Origin: Acidiferrobacterales bacterium
GTDB lineage: Bacteria; Pseudomonadota; Gammaproteobacteria; Acidiferrobacterales; Sulfurifustaceae
DNA: 33,707 nt
Assembly: GCA_015492195.1 (NCBI GenBank)
Contig: WGFP01000001.1
Location: 1-33,707, forward strand
Direction of reading: 5' to 3'
This document shows, in pieces, positions 15,719-24,669 of the stretch; position 1 is the first letter of the stretch; each line of letters opens with the position of its first letter. Below the pieces are notes generated by a model. The model ran no database searches. It was not told the origin of the DNA and saw only the letters and a program-made list of their open reading frames with translations. Position numbers and translations under genes: made by a program.

Positions 15719-16477
15719 ATGAGAATTGATGTCATCAGCATCTTCCCGCAGATGTTTGAGGCGATCACCGGTTGCGGCATTACCGGGCGGGCGGTCAAAC
15801 GAGGTCTGCTCCGGTTTCAGGTGTGGGATCCGCGCGATTTTACCGAGGACAAACATCGCACGGTCGATGACCGTCCCTACGGCGGTGGGCCGGGCATGGT
15901 CATGCTGGCGGAGCCGCTGGCGAGGGCGATTACGGCGGCGCGGAGGCAACAGGAACCCGGCACAAAGGTTATCTACCTGACCCCCCAGGGACGCCGGCTG
16001 GATCATGCGGGGGTGCGGGAACTTGCGGCGCGCCCCGGGATGATCCTGTTGTCGGGGCGGTACGAGGGCGTGGATGAACGGCTCCTTGCCGCCGAGGTGG
16101 ATGAGGAATGGTCCATCGGCGACTACGTGCTCTCGGGCGGGGAGCTGGCGGCGATGATTGTGGTTGATGCCGTCACGCGCCAGTTGCCGGGCGCGCTCGG
16201 GGATGAGGATTCCGCGCAGCAGGATTCGTTTGTTGACGGCTTGCTCGATTATGAGCATTACACGCGCCCGGAAGTTTACGCCGGGCGACGGGTGCCGGAG
16301 GTGCTGTTGTCCGGCGATCACGAGAGAATTCGGCGGTGGCGGTTGAAGCAGGCGCTGGGGCGGACGTGGTTGCGGCGCCCGGACTTGCTGGAACGGCTAA
16401 AACTTGACGACGAACAGAAGACCTTGCTGGAAGAATTTCAGCGGGAATGTGTGAAGCAACCCAGGAGCGGAAAATGA
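15719..16477 (+). CDS. trmD: tRNA (guanine-37-N1)-methyltransferase TrmD
   Basis: 252-residue SPOUT methyltransferase that methylates G37 next to the anticodon and so prevents +1 frameshifting. Family segments include DVISIFPQMF (3-12), the GRAVKRG segment (22-28), DDRPYGGGPGMVM (49-61), LSGRYEGVDERLL (111-123) and the knot region YVLSGGELAA (136-145). The stop codon overlaps the rplS start by four bases (ATGA), indicating translational coupling. Length and order are fully standard. Confidence 0.97.
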   Translation: MRIDVISIFPQMFEAITGCGITGRAVKRGLLRFQVWDPRDFTEDKHRTVDDRPYGGGPGMVMLAEPLARAITAARRQQEPGTKVIYLTPQGRRLDHAGVRELAARPGMILLSGRYEGVDERLLAAEVDEEWSIGDYVLSGGELAAMIVVDAVTRQLPGALGDEDSAQQDSFVDGLLDYEHYTRPEVYAGRRVPEVLLSGDHERIRRWRLKQALGRTWLRRPDLLERLKLDDEQKTLLEEFQRECVKQPRSGK

Positions 16478-16818
16478 GCAAAATCATCCAGGACATCGAA
16501 TCGCAGCAGATGAACAAAAAAATCCCGGCGTTCGGTCCCGGCGATACCATCAAGGTGCATGTAAAGGTCAAGGAAGGGGAGCGGGAACGCCTCCAGCCCT
16601 TCGAGGGAATGGTGATCGCCCGCCGCAACCGCGGGTTCAATTCTTCTTTTACCGTGCGCAAGGTGTCCTATGGGGAAGGGGTCGAGCGCGTCTTTCCCCT
16701 TTACAGCCCGGCGATCGCCAAGATTGAGGTCAAGCGCAGGGGGGACGTGCGCCGCGCCAAGCTTTATTACCTGCGCCAACGCACCGGCAAGGCGGCCCGT
16801 ATCCGCGAAAAGATCTGA
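16474..16818 (+). CDS. rplS: 50S ribosomal protein L19
   Basis: 114 residues from the ATG at 16474, preceded by CAGGAGCG. Diagnostic segments are IPAFGPGDTIKVHVKV (18-33), FEGMVIARRNRG (46-57), VRKVSYGEGVERVFPLYSP (64-82) and KLYYLRQRTGKAARI (97-111). The longer frame from 16447 lies within trmD and adds nine unrelated residues, so it is rejected. L19 sits at the 30S-50S interface. A strong terminator follows the gene. Confidence 0.97.
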   Translation: MSKIIQDIESQQMNKKIPAFGPGDTIKVHVKVKEGERERLQPFEGMVIARRNRGFNSSFTVRKVSYGEGVERVFPLYSPAIAKIEVKRRGDVRRAKLYYLRQRTGKAARIREKI

Positions 16819-16857
16819 AACCGGACGGATTTATTCCGTTTGTTTTGTTATCCCTCC

Positions 16858-16889
16858 AAACCGGCATTATTCAATGCCGGTTTTTGTTT
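16858..16889 (+). terminator. Rho-independent terminator of the rpsP-rplS operon
   Basis: A perfect 11-bp stem, AAACCGGCATT (16858-16868) and AATGCCGGTTT (16873-16883), has an ATTC tetraloop and is followed by a T-rich run (TTTTTGTTT). It sits 40 bases after the rplS stop in the expected place. Confidence 0.92.
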
Positions 16890-16963
16890 GCTCATGGCCT
16901 TGAACGTGCCCATCGGTTAAGCTGTCGCTTCCGAGATAGAATCGATCACACCGGCTGGAACCC

Positions 16964-18757
16964 GTGCATGATTTTGCAGTAATCCGATTCCTGTTCGCCG
17001 TGTCGGCGTTCTTTCTGCCGGGCGCCTGGATGGTTGGCCACGCCGCCGCAGACCTGGAACAGGTTGAGGCGCTGGTGAAAGGCGGCGCGCCGAATCTCGC
17101 CTTGCGTCTGGTCGAGCGCGACCAGCCGCCCGAAACCCGGCAGGAACAATGGATGCGTTGGGAGCGGCAGCGCCTTGAGATTTACAAGGCGCTGCGCAAC
17201 CGCGACGCCATTGTGCAACGCGTGGCGCAATTGCCGCCCGGTCTTCCGCCGGCATTCCGTTACTGGGCGCAGACCCAGGCGGTCAAGGCGCACCTGGATG
17301 CCGGCGATGCCGCCGGCGCGCGCAAGTTGCTGCGCCGGTTAATCTGGCGCGAGGACGCCTTCGGCGGGGATAAACAGTTGAGTGCGGCGCAGCTCGCCCG
17401 CTGGCGCCGCCTGGTTATCCGCAGTTATCTGATGGAGGACAATCTCGCGGATGCCCAAACCGCGCTTTTGCGATACAAGCAGGACTACCGCGCCAAGAGC
17501 GACGCCTGGCAGGTCCTGCATGCCGAGGTGCTGTTGCGCGCGGGCAGGACCAAAGCGGCCTTTGACGTGCTTGCCGGCGTGCAATCCTATGAGGCGCAAC
17601 TCATGCGGCGTCTCGCCGGCCTGCGGCTTAAATGGTATCAGCCGCGTGATGTTCTGAAACAGGCCGTTAAATTCGGTGAAGCCTTGCGGGCCCAACCCGC
17701 GCTGCGCCGTCAGGCCTGGATTCTTGCGGCGGAGGCAGCGGCCCAAGCGGGGGATCAGGCCATGCGTGTGGGTGCGCTCGAAAAGGCATTGACGGAGGCG
17801 GACGCGCCGGGTCGGAGCCGTTTGTTTCAGGCACGGGCGGATGATTTGTGGCGCGCCTACGACGAGCTGGCGGAGGCCGTGGGGAATACCGCGCGCCTGG
17901 TGGTCGGCAATGATTCCGATTGGCTCGCCAAGGCGGCGTCCTATCAACCGGCGCAAGGGGAGCATATCCGGGCGCTTTACGCATTCCTTTCCCGTCAGGG
18001 ACAGAGTGAAGAAACGCGCGTGTACGCTCATCAGCGCCTGACGGAGCTGCTGTTTGAAGCGGGCCGCAGCCGGGTGGTGCAGGCGCTGTACACTGAGTCC
18101 GAACGTTACCCGTCCATCGACGCCATTCCCGCGCCGGTTCGCTACCGCTTGGCGGACAAGGCGTTTGCGGCGTTTGATATCCGCCTGGCCGCGCGGCTGA
18201 TCAAGGATCTGGCCGCGCCCCCCTACGGGGTGGATGCCGATACCTGGGCGTTGCGCCGCGCGCGCATTTTGATTTATGCCGACGACTACAAGCCGGCACT
18301 GATCCTGTTGAGCGGTTTGCTGGACGACAAGCCCGAGCTTGAGACGGCGTTCGCCCAACGGTATCTCCAGGTGCTGTTCGACTTGCAGACGGTGGGGCGC
18401 CATGCCGAGGCACTGGCCTTGCTGGAATCGGTCTATGAACGCGTGGATAATGCACGTATGCAGCGGGAAATCCTTTACTGGCAGGCGGACTCCAAACTTG
18501 CCCTTGGCCGGTATCAGGAGGCCGCCGAATTTTACCTGCGCTCCGCGACCTTTGACGGCTCGAAAGGCGAAGATCCATGGGGCCATTCCGCCCGCTTTCA
18601 TGCGGCCGAGGCCTTGGGCAAGGCCGGGCTTATCGCCGACGCGCGCCGCGTGTATCTTAAGCTTTTGAAATCGACCACCGACCCCGGACGGCGTACGTTG
18701 ATTGAACGCAACATTCAACAATTGTGGCTGAGCGAGCGCAACACGACCGGGCCGTAA
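16964..18757 (+). CDS. Exported TPR-like repeat protein of unknown function
   Basis: 597 residues with a GTG start at 16964. The N-terminus (6-27) is a signal peptide ending near GHAAA. The rest is almost entirely alpha-helical and Ala/Leu/Arg-rich, with tetratricopeptide-like units, for example near 150-240 (AQTALLRYKQDYRAKSDAW), 400-470 and 490-580 (ALGRYQEAAEFYLRSATFDG). No catalytic domain is visible. TPR proteins are scaffolds, here in the periplasm. It lies behind the L19 terminator and overlaps the alkyltransferase start (TAATG). A 460-codon open frame on the opposite strand is a shadow of its GC-rich codon use. Confidence 0.88.
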   Translation: MHDFAVIRFLFAVSAFFLPGAWMVGHAAADLEQVEALVKGGAPNLALRLVERDQPPETRQEQWMRWERQRLEIYKALRNRDAIVQRVAQLPPGLPPAFRYWAQTQAVKAHLDAGDAAGARKLLRRLIWREDAFGGDKQLSAAQLARWRRLVIRSYLMEDNLADAQTALLRYKQDYRAKSDAWQVLHAEVLLRAGRTKAAFDVLAGVQSYEAQLMRRLAGLRLKWYQPRDVLKQAVKFGEALRAQPALRRQAWILAAEAAAQAGDQAMRVGALEKALTEADAPGRSRLFQARADDLWRAYDELAEAVGNTARLVVGNDSDWLAKAASYQPAQGEHIRALYAFLSRQGQSEETRVYAHQRLTELLFEAGRSRVVQALYTESERYPSIDAIPAPVRYRLADKAFAAFDIRLAARLIKDLAAPPYGVDADTWALRRARILIYADDYKPALILLSGLLDDKPELETAFAQRYLQVLFDLQTVGRHAEALALLESVYERVDNARMQREILYWQADSKLALGRYQEAAEFYLRSATFDGSKGEDPWGHSARFHAAEALGKAGLIADARRVYLKLLKSTTDPGRRTLIERNIQQLWLSERNTTGP

Positions 18758-19203
18758 TGGCCGCGCCCTTTGGGAGGCTGGGTATTACGCTTCGGAACGG
18801 CGCGCTGGCGGACATCGTTTTTCTGAGCGATCATGCCCCGCTGCGCGCCCCCCGAACTGAATTAGGGCGCACGGTGGTCGACCAGCTTGATGCCTATTTC
18901 TCCGATCCCGGATTTTCCTTCAATCTCCCGTTACTTATGATTGGTACGCCGTACCAACGGCGCGTGTGGCGCGCGCTTCGCCGGATTCCCGCGGGCAAAA
19001 CCAAGAGCTACGGAGAACTCGCCAAACGCCTGCGCTCCTCACCGCGCGCCGTGGGTAACGCGTGTCGCGCCAATCCGATTCCCATTGTCGTGCCCTGTCA
19101 TCGGGTGGTGGCCGCATCGGGCATCGGCGGGTTTATGGGAAAGGAATCAGGAAACGCATTGCGCCTGAAGCGTTGGCTTCTGGACCATGAACGATCGGGA
19201 TAA
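18757..19203 (+). CDS. ogt: Methylated-DNA-protein-cysteine methyltransferase
   Basis: 148 residues from the ATG at 18757, which shares a base with the previous stop (TAATG). A GTG at 18724 in frame would add 11 unlikely residues. The C-terminal domain is canonical: TPYQRRVWRALRRIPAGKTKSYGELA (64-89 region), the DNA-binding helix AVGNACRANP (98-107) and the active site PCHRV with Cys114. The enzyme takes the methyl group from O6-methylguanine onto this Cys in a single-use repair reaction. The N-terminal domain is short. Its 3' end overlaps xerD by 17 bases. Confidence 0.94.
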   Translation: MAAPFGRLGITLRNGALADIVFLSDHAPLRAPRTELGRTVVDQLDAYFSDPGFSFNLPLLMIGTPYQRRVWRALRRIPAGKTKSYGELAKRLRSSPRAVGNACRANPIPIVVPCHRVVAASGIGGFMGKESGNALRLKRWLLDHERSG

Positions 19204-20083
19204 AGCATTAATCGAACAATTCAGCGACGTCCTGTGGATGGAAGAGGCGTTAAGCGCCAACACCCTGGACGCCTACCGCCGGGATCTTGAAGGCGTAAGT
19301 CGTTGGCTTGATACGCGCGGGTCGTGCCTCACGGGTGTGACACGTGCGGACCTTAGTCAATATCTCGCTCATCTGAAAGACAAAGGCACGCCGCCGCGTA
19401 CCGCGGCGCGGCTGCTGTCGACGTTGCGTCGGTTCTATCGGTATCTGTTACGCGAGGGGAGGATCAAGGAGGATCCCACGGCGCTGATTGATTCTCCCAA
19501 GCTTGGCCGGTCGCTGCCCAAGTCGCTGACGGAAGAGCAGGTCGTAAAACTCCTGCAGGCGCCCGACGTGAGCAAGCCCCTTGGTCTGCGTGACCGCGCG
19601 ATGTTGGAAACGCTCTATGCCACGGGACTGAGGGTATCGGAGCTCGTGGGTTTATTGTTATCGCAACTCGGTTTGAGTCAGGGCGTTGTCCGCGTCGTCG
19701 GCAAGGGAAATAAAGAACGGCTGGTGCCGCTGGGGGAGGAGGCGTTGTCGTGGTTAAACCGCTATCTTTCAGAGGCGCGCAGGGGGCTGATTCGCGGGCG
19801 CGCGACCGATGCCCTGTTTGTCACGGCGCGCGGCGGTCCGATGACGCGCCAGGCCTTTTGGCACAACATCAAGCGCTATGCCAAGTCCGCCGATATTCAG
19901 GCGAGCCTGTCCCCCCATACGCTACGTCACGCTTTTGCTACTCATTTACTGAATCACGGCGCGGATCTGCGGGTGGTGCAAATGTTGCTTGGGCATTCGG
20001 ATCTTTCCACCACCCAGATCTACACCCATGTGGCGCGCGAGCGCCTTAAGGAGCTGCATGCCCGGCACCATCCGAGGGGGTGA
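19187..20083 (+). CDS. xerD: Tyrosine recombinase XerD
   Basis: 298 residues, the usual XerC/XerD length. The N-terminal SAM-like domain (5-90) is followed by the catalytic domain with all six residues: Arg149 (TGLRVSEL), Lys173 (GKGNKE), His244 and Arg247 (PHTLRHAF), His270 (LLGHSDL) and the nucleophile Tyr279. XerD with XerC resolves chromosome dimers at dif under FtsK control. The TGLRVSELVGL segment and C-terminus favour XerD over XerC, as does the position near the rplS cluster. It is translated from within the end of ogt, so the two are coupled. Confidence 0.94.
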   Translation: MNDRDKALIEQFSDVLWMEEALSANTLDAYRRDLEGVSRWLDTRGSCLTGVTRADLSQYLAHLKDKGTPPRTAARLLSTLRRFYRYLLREGRIKEDPTALIDSPKLGRSLPKSLTEEQVVKLLQAPDVSKPLGLRDRAMLETLYATGLRVSELVGLLLSQLGLSQGVVRVVGKGNKERLVPLGEEALSWLNRYLSEARRGLIRGRATDALFVTARGGPMTRQAFWHNIKRYAKSADIQASLSPHTLRHAFATHLLNHGADLRVVQMLLGHSDLSTTQIYTHVARERLKELHARHHPRG

Positions 20084-20146
20084 GGCGGGGGTGTCGCGGA
20101 TGCACTTAACTTACCCGGCGCGTTAAATAGATTACTCTCGTCAATA

Positions 20147-20173
20147 CCTGTCTGTGTGCGATGCACAGGCAGG
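20147..20173. repeat. Hairpin downstream of xerD
   Basis: CCTGTCTGTG (20147-20156) pairs with CACAGGCAGG (20164-20173) with one T-G wobble and a 7-base loop. No T-tract follows, so it is a weak terminator candidate at best. It directly precedes the larger palindromic repeat. Confidence 0.5.
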
Positions 20174-20183
20174 CCGGTTACAC

Positions 20184-20287
20184 GCCGTCCCGGGAGCGGA
20201 TTACGAGACACGCCGTGAATACGTCCCTGTAGGCTCGACGACGGCTTCCCTGCCGCCGACGGTTCCGTAATCCGCTCCCGGGACGGC
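20184..20287. repeat. 104-bp palindromic repeat with perfect 22-bp arms
   Basis: The arms 20184-20205 and 20266-20287 are perfect inverted copies (core CCCGGGAGCGGATTACG). The 60-bp centre contains CCCTGTAGGCTCGACG and a smaller CGGC/GCCG hairpin. It is gene-free and lies between the converging xerD and coiled-coil membrane protein genes, the usual place for BIME- or MITE-like dispersed repeats. From memory, similar elements recur in sulfur-oxidising gammaproteobacteria; not checked. The rest of 20084-20393 shows nothing else that I can assign. Confidence 0.8.
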
Positions 20288-20393
20288 TATCTTATAAAGT
20301 GCCCCATTATAACGTGCATCCGCGCCGCCGAACGCTTGTGTGGGTATGGGAGTGAGGGGGGAAGAAATATATTTTGCTCTTCACCCCTTGCAA

Positions 20394-21119
20394 TCAATGC
20401 TGCGTCGGCAGGTTGTTGGTGTAATCGCCGCTTTGGTCCATGCGGAACACCTCGATACCGGTGATGTGTTTGTATCCCAACAGGAGGGAAAGTTTATGTA
20501 TCAAGGTTTTCCAGTTGACGGACTTGACCCGCCGCCGGAGCAGATCGTTGATCTGTTGCCGCAGGCTGTTAATTTCACGGTCGAGCGCGGGCAGGGAATG
20601 AAAATAATCCCATGAAAGATACAGGGAGCCCACCGTGAAGAATTTGATCACCCAGCCCGGTTCTTTCAGGGCCACCCACAAGATTCCCGACAAAATGGTG
20701 ATGAAAAGCCAGAACAAGCCGTAACGTATGGACTGCGCCCTTGCCTTGCGATTATCGGCCAGTTCCCCACGCAGTTTATGCTCGGCGTTTCTGGAAGACA
20801 CGGTGTGCGCGTAGTGCAGGGCCCGCAGCATGGCCATGGTCTTGAGCAGTCGTTCGCTGTGACGCTTGCCGTCGATGGAAAAGGAGTCAATCGCCGCCTG
20901 CAACGCCTCCCGGAAATGCCTGTAATCAGGGGTAAGCGGCGGTTCGTAGAAGTTATCGACGGCATGGTTGATCAGGTACCTGAGTTCAAGCACCTGGGCG
21001 ACGTCCAACGGAAAACGTAAGCCTATTATCTTGTTATAGAATTGCTGAAAGTTTTCCGGCGTCAGGCTGAGCGCTGAAAAATCATTGGCTTCGCTATTTG
21101 TCGCTTGCATTTCCAGCAT
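20394..21119 (-). CDS. Membrane protein with coiled coil, unknown function
   Basis: 241 residues from the ATG at 21119, preceded by AAAGG at a good distance. The first 130 residues are soluble and helical. Two adjacent membrane helices follow (about 133-151 and 154-172). Then comes a charged coiled-coil segment (ALDREINSLRQQINDLLRRR, 178-197) and a C-terminal tail. No known domain is recognised. It lies 49 bases downstream of the GGDEF-EAL gene on the same strand and may be co-transcribed, so a link with cyclic-di-GMP signalling is possible but only by position. The leader repeats GGTAGATAA twice. Confidence 0.8.
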   Translation of the reverse strand: MLEMQATNSEANDFSALSLTPENFQQFYNKIIGLRFPLDVAQVLELRYLINHAVDNFYEPPLTPDYRHFREALQAAIDSFSIDGKRHSERLLKTMAMLRALHYAHTVSSRNAEHKLRGELADNRKARAQSIRYGLFWLFITILSGILWVALKEPGWVIKFFTVGSLYLSWDYFHSLPALDREINSLRQQINDLLRRRVKSVNWKTLIHKLSLLLGYKHITGIEVFRMDQSGDYTNNLPTQH

Positions 21120-21168
21120 AATCCTTTATCTACCTTATCTACCTTTTTTCTGTGACGGCACGTCGAGC

Positions 21169-22515
21169 CTAATGGGATTGAGGCTGGCGATAGTAATAAC
21201 CCTGCGCCCAGTTAACGCTCATGTGACGCCTGATACTGGCTTCCTTTTCATCCACCATGGCCTTGCTGAAATAGTGTCCCTGCGCCCAATTCACGCCCAT
21301 CTCACGAAGGATATTGGCCTGCCTTTCGTGTTCGACGTATTCCGCGAGGGTGGTCAGGCCCAGGTCGAAGGCGGTGTTCTGAATGCCGCGCACGATGGCA
21401 CGAATCCTGGATTCGTGGAGACGCTGTATCAGGCGGCCGTCGATCTTCAGGAACGAAACCGGCAGGTCCGCCAGGTATTGAAACGATGAATAGCCGCTCC
21501 CGAAATCGTCCAGGGCGAGGCCCAGGCCCAAATCCAGGAATGGGGTGAGTAAATGCCTGGTGGACTGCGGATCATCAAGCAATTCCCGCTCCGTAATCTC
21601 GAGAACCAGCATTTTCGTTTGGGCGTTTCCGTTTTTCGCGCAGTTGAACTTCGCCGTCTCGATGAGCTCCGAGATCAGTTCGGGATGGCGCAGCAGGCTT
21701 CCGGAGACATTCGCAAAAATGGTGAGTTTTTTCCCGTGAGTCGTATTGTCCGCGCAGCGTTGCAGCGCGGAGGCGACGATGGCGCGATCTATTTTGTGCG
21801 TCAGTTGGAGCTGACTTGCCGCATCGATGAATTCATGAGCGGCAAGCACTTTCTCGTCGGTTGTGATGATGCGCGCAAGCGCCTCTTCTGCCACCACGCG
21901 TCCGGTATCGAGATCAAAGATCGGTTGGTAGGCCGGCATGACGCGCTCTTCACGCAAGGCCGTTTCGATGATCCCGCCGACGCTGAATACCGGCGTTGCC
22001 AGGCCGCTCGCGTGTACCACGCGGTTCCTGCCGGAGTTTTTTGCCTCATACAGCGCCTCATCGGCGGCAACCAGCAAGGTCTTAATGTCGGTGCCGTTGT
22101 CGGGGTAAGAGGCAATACCGAAGCTGCAGGTTACGGTGGTTACGCTGGAACCGACGGGCACGATCAGGTTGACGATTCGTTGGCGCAATTGGTCGGCGAT
22201 CGTGTAGCTGGCGTCGGCGTCGACATCCGGTAGTACGCACAGAAATTCATCGCCTCCCCAACGGCCGATTAAACCCTTGCGCCGCAAAAATTGTTTTGCG
22301 GCGACGGCTACGCGCTGCAAAATGACGTCGGCATTGGCGTGTCCGAAACGGCCGTTGATCAGTCTGAAGCGGTCGATGCTGAACAGAATCAACCCGAAGC
22401 CGTGTTCGTTGCGCGCGCTGTCCTTTCGGATGTCTTCGAGAACATCCAACAGTTGATCGCGGCTAATCAGTTTGCCGGATTGGTTAAGAAGAGAAGAAAG
22501 CAATTCCGTGCGCAT
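21169..22515 (-). CDS. Dual GGDEF-EAL cyclic-di-GMP protein
   Basis: 448 residues from the ATG at 22515 (AGGGA upstream); the frame reaches 22614 but the extra part is not protein-like. The GGDEF domain (about 30-175) keeps WGGDEF, so diguanylate cyclase activity is possible. The EAL domain (about 190-425) keeps YQPIF, EALAR, NVSGS, LEITE, LALDDFGSGYSS, LKIDG and a WAQGHYF end, so phosphodiesterase activity is possible; the usual AEGVE reads AEYVE. There is no membrane helix or sensory domain. Its end is odd: MGVNWAQGHYF is echoed 26 residues on by MSVNWAQGYYY, a partial duplication that extends the domain. Confidence 0.93.
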   Translation of the reverse strand: MRTELLSSLLNQSGKLISRDQLLDVLEDIRKDSARNEHGFGLILFSIDRFRLINGRFGHANADVILQRVAVAAKQFLRRKGLIGRWGGDEFLCVLPDVDADASYTIADQLRQRIVNLIVPVGSSVTTVTCSFGIASYPDNGTDIKTLLVAADEALYEAKNSGRNRVVHASGLATPVFSVGGIIETALREERVMPAYQPIFDLDTGRVVAEEALARIITTDEKVLAAHEFIDAASQLQLTHKIDRAIVASALQRCADNTTHGKKLTIFANVSGSLLRHPELISELIETAKFNCAKNGNAQTKMLVLEITERELLDDPQSTRHLLTPFLDLGLGLALDDFGSGYSSFQYLADLPVSFLKIDGRLIQRLHESRIRAIVRGIQNTAFDLGLTTLAEYVEHERQANILREMGVNWAQGHYFSKAMVDEKEASIRRHMSVNWAQGYYYRQPQSH

Positions 22516-22653
22516 AGGGGTCCCTATCTCTGCGACAATCCAGGCTGAAAACGAAAGAATACAAGAATATACAATTGCGGGCGGATTTTCTATGCCGCAA
22601 TATCTTTGAGGCAAAATAGCTAATTCAGGCAGGCACTTAAACGAGCTTTAAAT

Positions 22654-24669
22654 TTAGTTGTTGTTGTCCAGCATGGCGCGCAGGTTGGCGAGATAGCCAT
22701 CCCCACGACCGAGAACATCATTTAAATGATCTCTGCTTTCCTGGTCTATCCACTCCAGATCGTCTTGCGGGAGTTCGGAAAGAAAACGACTGGGCTTGCA
22801 GGCGACGATTTCTCCCCCGCGTTTTCGTCGCTCCGCCAGAGAGAAGGTTAGCGTTTCCCGGGCGCGGGTTATACCGACGTAAGCGAGCCGGCGTTCTTCT
22901 TCCACGCCTTTTTCGTCAAGGTTTGTCTGGTACGGTAACAGGTCCTCTTCCATGCCTATGATGAAGACATGCGGAAATTCCTGACCCTTGGTTGAGTGTA
23001 ATGTCATGAGTGAAACATAATCGCCGGGATTGTCCTCGCTGTTTTTCTCCAGCAATCCGATAAGACTCAGGCTCGCCACGAGACGGCTGAGTGTTTTCTC
23101 GCCATTTTGTTGCGTCGCCAAGCGTTGCAACCAGGCGACGAGATCCAGAATATTCTTCATTTTTTGTTCGGCGATTTTCTGATCGTTGCACGTGTCCTTC
23201 AGCCAGTCTTCGTAATGCAGATCAGCAAGCATGTCGCACACGACTTTGATCGGGTCTTCCTTGTTTGCCTGTTCGATGGTATTTGCCAACCATTGGGTAA
23301 AGACGCGCAAACCGGCCGCCTGCTTCGCCGACAGGTAGCGTTCCAGCCCGGTATCCAGCGATGCGCGGAGAAGGCTCGCACCGAGTTCCGAGGCGTGCCG
23401 GGAAAGCTGTTCAAGTGTTTCCGGCGAGACTTCGCGTCTTGGAGTGTTTATGACGCGCAGGAAGGCGTTGTCATCGTTTGGATTACAAAGAAGTCTCAGG
23501 TAGGCCATGATGTCTTTGATTTCGGTTTTATCAAAGAACGAGGCGGCGCCGCTCAGGAAATAGGGAATGCGCCGTTCGCACAACACACGCTCCAACAGGC
23601 GTACTTGCGAGTGGTTGCGGAAGAGAATCGCGTAGTCCCTGAAATCGGTGCCGTGTTTGAATTTGTGATATACGAGTTCGGATACCACGCGTTCGGCTTC
23701 ATGCTCCTCGCTGCGTGTTTTGAGTACGCGCACAGGATCCCCATAGCTGCGGTCACTCCAAAGGGTTTTTTCAAATACGTGTGAATTGTTTGCGATCAGG
23801 GCATTGGCGGCCTTGAGTATGCGGCCCGTAGAGCGGTAATTTTGTTCCAGTTTGACCACCTTCAGGTTGGGGAAGTCCTGCTGCAAATGCCGCAGATTCT
23901 CAGGCTGCGCTCCCTGTTCGGCACATATCGATTGGTCGTCGTCGGCGGCGACGGTCAGCACGCCGCGTTTGCCCATCAGCAGTTTCACGAGTTCGTGTTG
24001 GCAGGCATTGGCGTCCTGATAGTCGTCCACCAGCAGGTAGTGGATGCGCTTTCGCCAGATCGCCAAGGTGTTTGGAAAATCCTGAAACAGCCGGACCGGC
24101 TTCAGGATCAGGTCGTCAAAATCCATGGCGTTGTAGGCCAGGAGACGCTGTTCATATTTGTTGTATATCAATGCCGCAATGTCCCGGATGGACTCACTTT
24201 TATTCGGGGGTTGTTCCGGTTTGACCAGCCTCTTTTTCCAGTGCGAAATCTGTTTTTGCACCTCTTGTGCCAGATTATTGGCCGCGTCCGGGTGATCGAC
24301 GCGTAACAACTTGGCCACAAGTGCCTGGCTGTCCTCCGCGTCGTAAATAGAGAAGCTTGAGCTGTAGCCTACTTCCTTCAGGCTGTTTTGCAAAATGTTC
24401 AGGCCCAGGGCATGGAACGTGGAGATCGTCACACCCTTGGTATTCTGGCTGTTTAACAAATCGGCCACGCGGGTTTTCATCTCGCGCGCCGCTTTATTAT
24501 TGAAGGTTACGGCGGTTATGTGGTGAGGCGCGACGCCGAATTCCCGGATGAGCCAGGCGATTTTGTGGGTAATGACGGAGGTTTTACCGCTGCCCGCCCC
24601 GGCCAAGATAAGGAGCGAACCATTAATATAGTGTACGGCCGTTTTCTGGTGCGGGTTGAGTTCTGGCAA
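22654..24669 (-). CDS. rep: Rep-family superfamily 1 DNA helicase with altered motifs
   Basis: 671 residues, collinear with E. coli Rep over the whole length. Walker A AGAGSGKT (23-30), the motif Ia segment TFNNKAAREMK (55-65), the KLEQNYRSTGRI segment (273-284), GMEEDLLP and the YVGITRARETL motif VI are intact. Motif II reads VDDYQDAN (214-221) where Rep has VDEYQDTN, so the catalytic Glu is Asp216. Motif III reads ADDDQSICAEQGA (242-254) where Rep has GDDDQSIYSWRGA, so the Tyr, Trp and Arg are lost. The start is TTG at 24669 without a clear ribosome site. Rep helps restart replication forks; this copy may be slow, specialised or decaying. Confidence 0.93.
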   Translation of the reverse strand: MPELNPHQKTAVHYINGSLLILAGAGSGKTSVITHKIAWLIREFGVAPHHITAVTFNNKAAREMKTRVADLLNSQNTKGVTISTFHALGLNILQNSLKEVGYSSSFSIYDAEDSQALVAKLLRVDHPDAANNLAQEVQKQISHWKKRLVKPEQPPNKSESIRDIAALIYNKYEQRLLAYNAMDFDDLILKPVRLFQDFPNTLAIWRKRIHYLLVDDYQDANACQHELVKLLMGKRGVLTVAADDDQSICAEQGAQPENLRHLQQDFPNLKVVKLEQNYRSTGRILKAANALIANNSHVFEKTLWSDRSYGDPVRVLKTRSEEHEAERVVSELVYHKFKHGTDFRDYAILFRNHSQVRLLERVLCERRIPYFLSGAASFFDKTEIKDIMAYLRLLCNPNDDNAFLRVINTPRREVSPETLEQLSRHASELGASLLRASLDTGLERYLSAKQAAGLRVFTQWLANTIEQANKEDPIKVVCDMLADLHYEDWLKDTCNDQKIAEQKMKNILDLVAWLQRLATQQNGEKTLSRLVASLSLIGLLEKNSEDNPGDYVSLMTLHSTKGQEFPHVFIIGMEEDLLPYQTNLDEKGVEEERRLAYVGITRARETLTFSLAERRKRGGEIVACKPSRFLSELPQDDLEWIDQESRDHLNDVLGRGDGYLANLRAMLDNNN

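Noticed and set aside
17339..18721. 460-codon open frame on the minus strand
   Set aside because: It lies wholly inside the TPR protein gene on the plus strand, has no family signature and an unnatural Gly/Arg/Gln-rich composition. It results from GC-rich codon use.
20084..20393. Attachment site or integrated element next to the recombinase gene
   Set aside because: XerD is the housekeeping type, no cargo or direct repeat is seen, and the palindrome is better read as a dispersed repeat.
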